Source: Canna indica (Eukaryota; Streptophyta; Magnoliopsida; Zingiberales; Cannaceae). Taken from it: 64,000 nt of DNA. The position numbers were made by a program, and so were the translations under genes. The stretch is from the NCBI GenBank assembly GCA_034359265.1, contig CP136892.1:83506001-83570000 (forward strand). Reading direction: 5' to 3'. Positions 11,862-22,200 of this stretch are shown here, one piece after another. The notes under the pieces were generated by a model that was given only the letters and a program-made list of their open reading frames with translations, was not told the origin of the DNA and did not search any database. Position 1 is the stretch's first letter, and every line of letters begins with the position of its first letter.

Positions 11862-14781
11862 GGCATGTCCATTATTCAGTTCACACCGAACCGAATCAAA
11901 AATAGAATCGAATTATTCGATTCGGTTTCAACATTGGTGGGTTTGGTTCTTAACCCGAACAGAACCTGAACAGTGGCATTCGATTCGGATCCGGTTCTTA
12001 GAGTTTGTGAACCGATCCGAATCGAAAAATTGAATAAGTAAAAATATTATTATTTTTTCTACATTTCAGTTCAGGGAGTTAGGGTTAATATGATATGAAT
12101 TATGTTATATCCGTAAAATTTATATAATATAATTTAGTTATTTTCAGCCGGACGATGTGGATGCGCATCGAAGCGGGTCGGAAGAAGTGTCGGATAATGT
12201 GAATTAAGGTGAGGCCTTTGCGCATGCTTAGTGATTTGTTTTATTTATTTTTATTTTAGGTTTCGGATTAATCGTCGAGTCGAGTCCGACGATTCGATCG
12301 GAATCTAATTTGGGCAAGTGTGGGTTGGGTTGGGTCGAAGCCGCAGTTGGGTTAAGTGAGGGGTAGAATCGTAAAAAAAAATAAATTAAATTAAAATAAG
12401 ATTATATATATATATATATATGTATATAGGTGTAATAAAAATAATTTTTTTTTTTTTTTAAAAAAAGGTTTAATTGGGTGTGCGGTTGCTACAGCCGCAC
12501 ACACCCGAAATAAAAAAAGAAAGAAAGAGAGAGGCGAGCGGAGAGGCGGCGACAGAGGGCGACGAAGGCGACGGAGGAGAGATTTGCCGCCGGACCAATT
12601 GCGGACGCCGACGATCATCTTCCCTTGGTCTTTCCTTGCCGGTGAGTGGTTAAATCCTTGCCCAAACCCATGCCTTGTCTTCCTCACCTTGCCGCCCTTT
12701 CTCGTGCAGAGGTGTGGCGATTTTATTGAGGGTGTTAAATTTCTTCTTCAATTGGGTTTGTAGAGGGATTTCAACGTTAATTCGTAATGGGATTCTGGGC
12801 TTACTGTGTCCCAATGCTAAGCATTGCGGAACTTGGATTGATGTAGCCGCCCACTGCCATGGGGGTGTTTGAGGCTTCTTGATAAATAAATTTTCTATTA
12901 GTTGTATTATTGTTGCTCTTGATGTGCAGATTAAGAGAGTTAATGGTAGTGATTGAGTATAGTGAAATTTTTTTGGAATGATCTTCTTGTGTCCGCATGG
13001 TATAGAAAGGGGTAGAAAGAAGTAGGAATTAATTAAACTAGGTTAGACTAAGGTTGAACAGTAGGTATTTTGGTGAATTGGGTGTTGTACATAGTATTTT
13101 TATTTTGGTAAACAGTAGGTTTATATTTTTGGGTAGTGCCGGCTGGTAAGAGGATTAATTGGAACTTGTTTGGCTAAACATAGATACATACTTCTTTGCT
13201 ACTTGATTGGTAATTAGTCTTGATAAATAGGTTTTATGTTTTGATTAGTTGGGGTAGTGCCGACTGTTAACTGGACATTGAATTGGTTGTGATTAGGGGA
13301 AATTGGACATATGAGGTTAAATTAGAGTGGTGGTAATAGCACTTTAATCTGGTAACTGTTTGGGTGAACTTTGGTTTTGATTGTAGTAGAAATATCAGTA
13401 GGCTGCAGATTTAAGTTAATTAGTATAGTTTCTTATTAAATGTAAATCTTATGGTGGTTCATGCAATCGTTTTCATCTGCTGTTATGCATGTACATGTTG
13501 TGCTAGTATGAATTGGGGTGTTTGCAAACATGTTTAATTACAGTATCTATAATACTTGTGTAGCTATATTTTATTACCAAGCTTGTATTTGGTAACATTT
13601 ACTTTGAACGAGTTGGTTGGATATAGTGTTTATATATTGTTGTTGCATTCTTCATATGTAATGTACTTGTGTTGATGGATGGTATGAGGGTTTTGGTTGG
13701 GCGGATGGGTAGAGGAGGTGTGGACCGGGAAGCTCGTCAGCGAGCCACACTGACGACCGACCCGGAGTGGCACTGGTTGGAGGGTTTTCCCAACTAATTG
13801 GGGTTATCGAGGCTAGAGGGCTTGCCTAGCTCGGGAACCATGGGCGAGAAGCTCACTGGGCATGTTCTAGTGATCGACTCGTATTAATTGGAAATATGCT
13901 TACGGGAAAATGTGGTTTTGTTCTGAAATGGGTTACATATGAATTGTTTTGAATTTTACACAGATAAAATATTCAATTATGAGTTAAGAATTTGTTCATT
14001 GTACTGTGAAAATTATATATATTATGTGGTCATTATGTTTTATTTTTGTATAACTGTTATCTGTGTGGGCTCAGGACCGAGCCACTCACTAAGTCGAATA
14101 TGGACTTACCTTCTTCTTTGTTTGTTGTCTTTATAGCACCAGGTCACAACCAGTAGTAGCACTGGGTGTTTGAGTAGTGCAGCTGGGAGCGGCAGGTTCA
14201 GGGCCGAACTCGTGACAAGTCGAAGTTAGAGTTAGGATAGTAGTCAAGTTTAAAGAGTCATGTATTTGAGACTTATTGTTCTTTATTTCATTTGTGGTTT
14301 CTTTATTTCATTTATTGTTTCAAACATTCTTTAAAGTTTGTTTCGGTTGAACATTCATGTTTCTGCGAATTCTTTATCAAAGGATGAATTTGTTTTGGTT
14401 TTATAACCATTTGTTGGTGGTCGGAGTTTGAAATATAAAGTTTGTTTTATCTATATGGTCTGTGATTAGTTGTTTTATGTCCGTGGTTGTGATTTGAGTA
14501 GGCTTCGGGGTATGCTTGTATACCCTGGCCGGTCACACCATTGTGGAATTGGGGTGCGACAAATTATTAATTAATATTATGTTAATTAAATATTAGATAG
14601 TATACTGTATAGTTAGCAATGATTTAATACATTATATTTTCATCATAGTTATTAGAATTTTAGTTTTTTCGGGTAGGGAACCGAACCGAACCGAATTATT
14701 TCTTCAGTTTTTCGGTAATTCGGTTCGGGTCGGGTTGGGTTTTCAAATAAGAAAAATTTCCGATTTTCGAGAAAAGAAATA
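11862..14781. mobile_element. hAT-like composite insertion interrupting the duplicated block
   Basis: The duplicated block stops at 11861 and resumes at 14782, which fixes this insertion. The outer parts are rich in CCGAACCGAA and GGTTCGG repeats, like the elements at 15449 and 16496. TGTTTTAT on the left and TGCTTTAT on the right are a plausible, slightly mutated 8-bp target duplication. The centre (12103-14561) is a later solo LTR. No transposase is seen. Confidence 0.6.
12103..14561 (+). mobile_element. Large solo LTR (2459 bp) with 5-bp target duplication
   Basis: Begins TGTTATATCC, ends GGGGTGCGACA and is flanked by AATTA at 12098-12102 and 14562-14566: the structure of a solo LTR. It lies inside the hAT-like insertion 11862-14781. 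Contents include a GC-rich, exon-like segment ending in CCGGTGAGTGG (a good splice donor) near 12640, a hairpin-forming GTGTGCGG/CCGCACAC near 12478-12504, and the phrase GCCACACTGACGACCGAC near 13745. A diverged relative lies inverted at 41337-44135. No pol gene is attached, and the apparent open frames inside match nothing. Confidence 0.75.
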
Positions 14782-15326
14782 CAGCATTGCTTTATTTGAA
14801 AAAGTATTGTAATTAATATTTGCTCGAAGTATCATTTTTCAATAATTTAAAATTTGAAAAAAATAAACATATGATATAATAGGATTTTTTTATTAACAAA
14901 TCAAATGAATTTGTATTATTTAATATTTCTAAATTTAATAAATATTTGGTGTACTATTTTATTAATAAATATTTTTTTAATATAATGAATTTGACTAAGG
15001 GCGAGTGAATTCAAATATCCTATATTTTTTAATGATACCTGGACCCTATCGGCCTACCTTGTATATGATCGATTCTTAGATTTTGAACTAGGATCCTACC
15101 ATACTAGGACCTAAAATCGGATCCTACCTGAAACCTATGGTGTAGTACAAGTTTCGAATATCCTGTTGGAACATGTTCATTTACAGGTTTCGAATACCTT
15201 GTTGGAACATGCTCTTTTACACGTTCCAAGTATCCTGTTCGAACATAGTATACAGGTCGGGCACGAATTTTTTCGAGCTAAGCTGAGCTGGGCCAGGTAA
15301 TATCACATAATTTTTTATATTTATTA
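14782..15326. other. Upstream DNA of IDI-B with a short minisatellite
   Basis: 14782-14855 continues the duplicated upstream block. The next ~300 bp are AT-rich without recognisable content. At 15149-15262 a ~40-bp phrase, TTTCGAATATCCTGTTGGAA followed by CATGTTCATTTACA, occurs three times with variation, a small tandem repeat. Confidence 0.5.
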
Positions 15327-16040
15327 GGAAAAATAATAACTTATATTTTGATTTTAGTCCTATAGTTTACAAAAATTTGGTTTTAGTCCTTATAGTTTAG
15401 AAAATTTTGGTTTTAGTTCCTATAATTTACAAAGTTGATCCCTGCAGGTAGGGCTGTCCATTCAGTTCAACCCGAACCGAACCGAACCGAATTTCACCAA
15501 ACTGAAATTTTTTTTATACCCGAATTCCAACCCGAACCCGAACCGAACTATACCTAAACCGATCTAACCCAAACCGAAATTATTCGGTTCAGTTCGGTTT
15601 TCAATCCGAAAATCAAAATTTTAATTAATTCGGTTAAAAATTAAAAATTATTTTATAATACCCATTTACTTATCTATATTAAAAAATTTAAAATATTATA
15701 TTATTTTATAATTAATTCGATTTTCGGTTCGGGTCGGTTCCCGAATTTCGAAAACCGAATCCGAACCGAAATCCAAATTTCGGTTCGGTTCGGGTCAAAG
15801 AACCGAACCTACAACTGTTGAAATCGAACCGAACACTAGACAACCCTATTTGTAGGCTCCACGTCAGCATTTTCGAGTCAGTACATGTTATCCACGTCAG
15901 CACCGTTTAAATCTTATTTAACGGTAGAGACCAAATCGTAAACGAAAGTAAAATGTGGGGACTGAAATTAAAATTTTAAAATTATAAGGATCAAAATTAA
16001 AATTGGAGAAAATTATTACGACCAAAAATATAATTTTCCC
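15327..16040. mobile_element. MITE of the 'tttagtcc' type, split by a hAT-like insertion
   Basis: Left end GGAAAAATAATAACTTATAT and complemented right end GGGAAAATTATATTTTTGGT are inverted repeats; the left arm goes on with GGTTTTAGTCCTTATAGTTT and the right arm with the matching complement. Members of this non-coding repeat type are frequent in plant introns and promoters. The interior is interrupted by the element at 15449-15848. Confidence 0.6.
15449..15848. mobile_element. hAT-like MITE, CCGAACCGAA-rich
   Basis: Ends are TAGGGCTGTCCATTCAGTTC and, complemented, TAGGGTTGTCTAGTG. The flanks CCTGCAGG and TTTGTAGG look like a mutated 8-bp duplication (five of eight identical). The interior is dominated by CCGAACCGAA and its complement. 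Its termini match the larger element at 16496-18149, so both belong to one family. Confidence 0.65.
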
Positions 16041-16236
16041 TCGTAATAATAATAAGCTTGCCGTTCTGATTTAAAAGGGAATCCGAAGCACGTGCCCGCA
16101 CATTCGAATTCGAGGATTCGTCGACCTTTCTGGCTCTTGAGTCTTGCCTCTCCTCTTTAGCTGGTGCTCGCCTCGCACGCTCCGCCGCTTCTCGCTCCCG
16201 GGACGCCTCCGATCCGCTGCTTTCCCTTCCGAGACA

Positions 16237-19200
16237 ATGGCCGCCGTCGAGGACGCTACCATGGACGCCGTTCAGAAGCGCCTCATGTTCGAGGACGAGT
16301 GAGCCCTCCCTTCATTCTCAGTTCTCCCCTTAATCTTTCTCTCTTTTATCTCTCTGCTCTTCAATCAGTGCGTTTGGCACCACTGCGCCTTGCTTTTGGT
16401 TCTTTTTGACGCCTATGTGACGATATGCTCGTCGCTTTGTGAGACTATGGTTTGCATTATGCCTTTTGTTCTAGGTCTGGAGAGATCGTTTAGTGTAGGG
16501 CTGTTCATGGGTCAAACCTGACCCAATGAACCCGAAAATTTGACCTGACCCGTACTAATCAGGCCGGGTCGGGTTCAGTTTTTTTAAACCCTACTATAAT
16601 CGGTTCGGGTCTCGGGTTTTAAGGTTCGGAACCCGATTACCCAAGACCCGACCCGATTACCCGATTAATTATATTTATTATTATTTTTAAAATAATATAT
16701 ATATATTAAAAAATCAATTTAATAGGTTCGGGAAGACGCGGGGCCGCATCTTCCCAAGAGGTGCGGCCACGCAAGCCGCCTCTTCCCAAGAAGCAACGTC
16801 CCGCGTGGACGTTGCTTCGTGTCTTGGGAAGACGCGTCTTCCCAATGCGTCAAGTGCGTCTTCACGCGCCAGACGCGTGTCTAGCACGTGAAGATAATTT
16901 TTTTTTAAAAAAAATATATTTTATTTTTAACGGGTAACCCGACTACCCATAGTTGTAAATGGCGCAAGGCGCAAAGAGCTCTTGGAGCCATGGCGCAAGG
17001 CGTAAGGTTACGACGCGCGCCATAACAAGGCGAGGCGCAAAAATAAAATATAATTATAAAAAATATTTTGTACATAAAAATATATATTTCCATATATATA
17101 TATATATACATATACATGGTTTAAAATACCGGTACCGATCTCGGTCAGTGATCGATACCGATATGTACTGGTACCGTACCGTACCGACACACGGTACGGG
17201 CCGGTACAAAAAAAGCATACCGACCATTTTTTTTTGCTGTTAAAAATAACTCCAATAACACATAATTGATCAAGAAATATTTAAATTTAAGATTCAAATG
17301 CCAAATACATGAATACGATATTTTAAATCCGGCCCCAAACGGCTATATGCCACTGTAGCAATAGCTCTTTTTAAGAGCCGTTACGTCATACCTGTTGGGA
17401 TGTGTGACGACTGATTTGCCCTAACCCTCTTATGTTGCGCTACACAGAGTCTTCGGCGGTCTCGAGTAGCCGGTTAGCGGGCGGGGGTCAAGGGGGCAAC
17501 GCCCCCTGCCAGGGGTGTAGGGGCTCCGCCCCTGGAGATTTTTTTGGGCCCTTTGGGCTGAGGGCCTGTGTCGCCCTATATAAACTCCAATGTAATGATT
17601 CTCTTGTATATGTGAAAAACCCTAATATAGAAGAACTTCTAGTGCGGCCGTGGAGTAGGCATTTTTCGCCGAACCACGTAAATCTTGTGTGTTCTTGTGT
17701 GTGTTTCGTCTTTCTCTCGTTTCTCGTCTATTACGCCAGATCTATTCCCAACAATACCGGGCAATACCGCCTGGTATGGGCGGTATTTGATAAATACCGC
17801 TCAAACCGGGTGGTATTTACCGAGATATTCGGTATCGCCCAATACCGGGTATCTCGTATACCGGTGTTTCAAAAAAATTGGGTGCCTTAAGTTAACTTAG
17901 GGCACCTGGCGCCACACATGAGTGTGGCACATATGGCGCGTGCCTCGTGCCTGGGCTGAGGCGCGCGCCAAGGTCCTCAAGGCGCTAGGTTAGCGCCTCG
18001 GGGGAAAAATGGCGCGCCCCGCGCCATGGCGCGCCATTTCAAACTATGCGACTACCCGACCCGATCTGATCCGATTTCGGGCGGGTCGGGTCGGATCGGG
18101 TTCAAATAAATTTTACTTTCAAACCCAACCCGACAGGTGAACAACCCTAGTTTAGTGGATCCCTTTTGATATGTGAGCTGACGGGTGATGGGAAATGAAT
18201 GGTTTAAAATAATTTACTAGAGAACTATGTTAGTGGATTTGATCAGCTGTATTTCGCTCCCCACCAAATCAGCATATTTGGATTTGTGAAATAATAAGGC
18301 AATAAATTAACAGTTGAACTGAGATTGAATTTTGGAACTATCTAGGAGCAAAGCAAGCTTTATTGCTTTAACGCGATGAACATATAGTTAGGCATTAATG
18401 TTACTATAATTGATCTAGTGCTTCTAGTTTCTGTCGTATTTATCTTTGGAAACTCGTTTAGTCGGATGGAATGAAATAAAAAAAAATAATGTTACCTTGT
18501 TTGCTTAACATAAGGAATAGATAAAGAATAAAGAGGAAAATGACTAAATTGGAAAATGATGTAGTTAGAAAATAATATTTAATGATTTCGCACCAGAAAA
18601 ACACCATTGAATCCACAAGGGAATTAACTTCTACTAGATTACATATAGTAGAAAGTGCTAGACTATTTCTAGCAACTAGAGAAAGCATTTTATGCTTGTG
18701 GTAAGGGGAAAACTTCTTAGTTGATTCCAAATGGAAAAGTGCAATACCCTTTTATAGTGTTGCCTACACCTCTCTATCTTGATAATTTTCAAATGTGGGA
18801 CTAAACCTACTTTACTAAAATCATGTCTCCATCGCGAGCAACTTCTTCTACCCCTTTTCTATATTACGCTACATCATTCCCCTCCACTTACAAAATAACT
18901 CGTCCCCGAGTTAGTTCGAATCTTCAGGGTGCAAAGGTTCGTTTGAAGGATAATAGGGATACATGTCAGCTACATTGAAGGTACCAGATATTTTCATGGA
19001 ATCTGGTAGCTCAACTATGTATGCATTGTTGTTAATCTTCTTGGTGATGCGGCATGGGCCATACTTCTTTGTTTGCAGCTTGTTGTATGTCCCTATTGAA
19101 AACCTTTCTTTTCGTAGAAATACTATGACCATATCACCTTCTTTGAAAATATGTTGTTTGCGGTGTTTGCCTGCTTGTTGCTTGTATCGAGCATTAGCTT

Positions 19201-22200
19201 TAGAATTTTGGGATTTGGTCTTTTCTTTCAGTGGGAGCAAGGTATACTTGACTCTGTCCTTCGAGAGTTTGTATACATTGTCTCTCCCGAAGTGTGTGGC
19301 ATCTGCATCAAATTCCCATGATTTCCCGAGTAGCATGTGACATGCATTCATATCCACCACGTCTCAGTATACCTCGTCCTTATATGGTCCAATAAAGAAA
19401 GGTACCTTGCATCTTTCATTCACCTTGGGAATATTTGGGAAAGATGCTAAGATGCTACATGTGCCAAACCGCAAAAGGGACATCCAAAAACATATGGTTA
19501 TACATGCCACTTCCTGTCCCAGAAAGACATCTCTATGGATTTCATGTTGGGGCTGCCCCATACACAACGTGGGGTAGATTATGTCTTTGTAGTTGTCGAC
19601 ATGTTATAAAAAATGGGTCATTTTATGCCCTGTCGGAAGACATCTGATGCGTCACATATTGCTACACTTTTCTTCAAGGATATTGTCCGACTACATGGGG
19701 TACCTAAGTCCATTACTTCAGACCGTGACAACAAGTTCTTTAGTTACTTCTAGATAACCTTGTGGAAGATGTTAGACCATGACTGCAAGTTCCTCAGTCA
19801 CTTCTGGATAACCTTGTGGAAGATGTTTGAGTCATCACTGGAGTTTAGCAGCACTACACATTAAATAAAACACTCGGAAACTTGATATGATGCATATGCA
19901 AGGAGACTGAGACAATAGAATTTCGCCTACAATAGTGCCACACACAGAGCAATAGGAAGATCTCCATTCTCGGTGGTCTACTCATAGGTTCCACAACATG
20001 CTCTGGATCAAATTTGAAACCCTAAGGGCCATGAGTGGAGTACTGCAGCAAAGAAGTTGGCTGAACAAGTTCAATCAGTGCATGTCGAAGTTAAGCAAAA
20101 GATTGAGAAAGCTGATGCTTGATACAAGCAACAAGCAACAAGCAACAAGCAACAAGCAGACGAACGCCGCAAGCAACAGATTTTCAAAGAAGGAAATATG
20201 ATGATGGTATTTCTACAAAAAGAAAGGTTTCAATAGGAACATACAACAAGCTCCAACCAAAGAAGTATGGCCCATACTGCATCACCAAGAAGATTAACAA
20301 CAATGCATACGTAGTTGAGCTGCTAGATTCCATGAAAAAATCCAGTTCCTTCAATGTAGCCGACATATATCCATATAATCCTTCAGACGAACCTTTGTAC
20401 CCTAAAGATTCTAACTAGCTCGGGGATGAGTTCTTTTGTAAGTGGAGGGGAATGATGTAGCATACGAGTAGAAGAAGTTGCTTACATTCGCGCAACGCCG
20501 CAACCATAACATCAACACTATAAAAGGGTCTTCTACTTTCCCATTTGGAATCAAGTAAGAAGTTTTCCCCTTACCACAAGCATAAATTGCTTTCTCTAGT
20601 TGCTAGAAATATTCTAGCACTCTTCTACTACATATAATTTAGTAGAAGTTAATTCCCTTGTGGATTCAAGGGCGCTTTTCTGGTGCGAAATCAGAAAATA
20701 TTATTTTTCTGGCTTCTCGCTGTGTCATTTGCATTATGCCTTTTACTCTAGGTTTGGAGAGATCGTTTAGTGGATCCCTTTTGATATGTGAGCTGATAGG
20801 TGGTGGGAAATGGAATGGTTTAAAATAATTTACTAGAGAACTGTGTTAGTGGATTTGATCGAATGTATTTTGCTCCCTGCCAAATTTGCATATTTGGATT
20901 TGTGAAATAATAAGGCAATGAATTAACAATTGAACTGAGATTGAATTTGGGAACTATCTAGGAGCAAAGTAAGCTTTAATGCGATGAACATACAGTTAGG
21001 CATTAATCTTACTATAATTGATCCAGCGCTTTTGGTTTCTATCGTATTTATCTTTGGAAACTCGTTTCGTTGAATGGAATGAAATAAACAAAAAATAATG
21101 TTACCTTTCTTGCTTAGCATAAGGAATAGATAAAGAATAAAGAGGAAAATGACTAAATTATCTTTCTTAACAATTTATTATAATTTATTCTAATTAATAA
21201 CAATTAATAAAAATATGAATTAATGTAAAATAATTTAATAATTTTATTCTTTTCTAGACTTATTTTAGTATTATAAATATTAGAAAATATTATGAAAAAT
21301 AGAGGAGAAATAGTCCTTAAGTTGAGGCAAGGAATAGTATTCTCCATTCATAAGGAATAATGTTCCTTATCTATTCATTATGATCCACCTATTTCTTGTC
21401 AAATTGCAAGCAAATAAAGGAATAAGTGGGCCATAAGGATAGTATTTCATTCTCCATCTATTTCATTCGACCAAACACCTCCTCAATGTGCATTTATGGA
21501 CATTATGCCAAGTTCTTTTCAGATCTATTCCACCAAAAGCTAGTTTTCTGGCATATGGAGCAGTGCTTTATATATCCTTTTTCTATCATGAGCATATTAA
21601 AATTGTAATTGCAATTATGGTCATTGTTTATAGCTTGCAATGAGATTATGAAGTTCTTTTCAGTTTCCCCCATTCATTGCAATAATTATTAAGCAAAATG
21701 GAAATACTATCATTCTTGTATTTGTGCTACTACTGATTGTTGTCCTTGTCTGTTTTTTGTTTGGACTCATTATGCCTCAACTTTGCTGATTACATATTTG
21801 ACTTTCTTTGAGGATTTCAACTCTGTGCTTGTATGTGATGCAGATGTATCTTGGTGGACGAGCATGACAATGTTGTTGGGCATGAATCCAAATACAACTG
21901 TGAGTAGTGTTTTTTCAATGTTTTTTCTTGTCATGCTTGAGTTAAGAAGTCTGAAATCTATTTTTCTGTGCCATGCCCAGTTAGATTTTTGACAAGTTCA
22001 GTTATGAAAGATGTATGGGCAGTGCAATTTTGTATTACGAAAGAATAATTTATTCAAAAGTCACACAAGCATCTCAAAACATAAGAAGGAAACTTAGGAC
22101 ATGTTTGTCCTGATCTACTCTGAACTTCATGGATTTATGAATGCTTTTTGTTCAAGTTATCTTTATTACGGAGTATTTTGTGGACGTAGATCAGTAATAT

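Larger units (their letters stand above)
16948..18048. mobile_element. Nested hAT-like element with 8-bp target duplication CGACTACC
   Basis: Inserted in the element above. Ends CATAGTTGTAAATGGCGC and, complemented, CATAGTTTGAAATGGCGCGC; target duplication CGACTACC at 16940-16947 and 18049-18056. GGCGCAAGGCGC-type repeats lie just inside both ends. The interior holds a further GGTACCG-rich insert that itself contains a solo LTR. Confidence 0.8.
16496..18149. mobile_element. hAT-like element with 8-bp target duplication GTTTAGTG
   Basis: Starts TAGGGCTGTTCATGGGT and ends, complemented, CTAGGGTTGTTCACCTG-like; GTTTAGTG flanks both sides (16488-16495 and 18150-18157). The sister segment at 20765-20772 has a single GTTTAGTG and no insert, an empty site. 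Outer parts are CGGGTCGGGTT-rich. No transposase is present; a second element is nested at 16948-18048. This is a clean case of a hAT-superfamily non-autonomous element. Confidence 0.85.
16451..18550 (+). repeat. Intron-1 segment, first direct copy (split by a transposon)
   Basis: The ~440 bp formed by 16451-16495 plus 18150-18550 is repeated as 20727-21160 in the same orientation. Shared text includes TTTGCATTATGCCTTTT, GGAGAGATCGTTTAGTG and AATTTACTAGAGAACT. The two copies flank the Ty3/gypsy fragments at 18551-20726. The corresponding segment occurs once in copy A (about 5650-6090). Confidence 0.75.

Noticed and set aside
12391..12872. Open frames in the GC-rich part of the large solo LTR
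   Set aside because: They are not conserved with the inverted relative at 41337-44135, so a protein is unlikely.
16905..17890. Open frames in the nested elements, including one of 152 codons
   Set aside because: They run across transposon boundaries and through the solo LTR, and translate into low-complexity, unrecognisable text.
18911..20418. A functional retrotransposon or host gene in IDI-B intron 1
   Set aside because: Stops in the integrase core, missing reverse transcriptase and the inverted arrangement show dead fragments.
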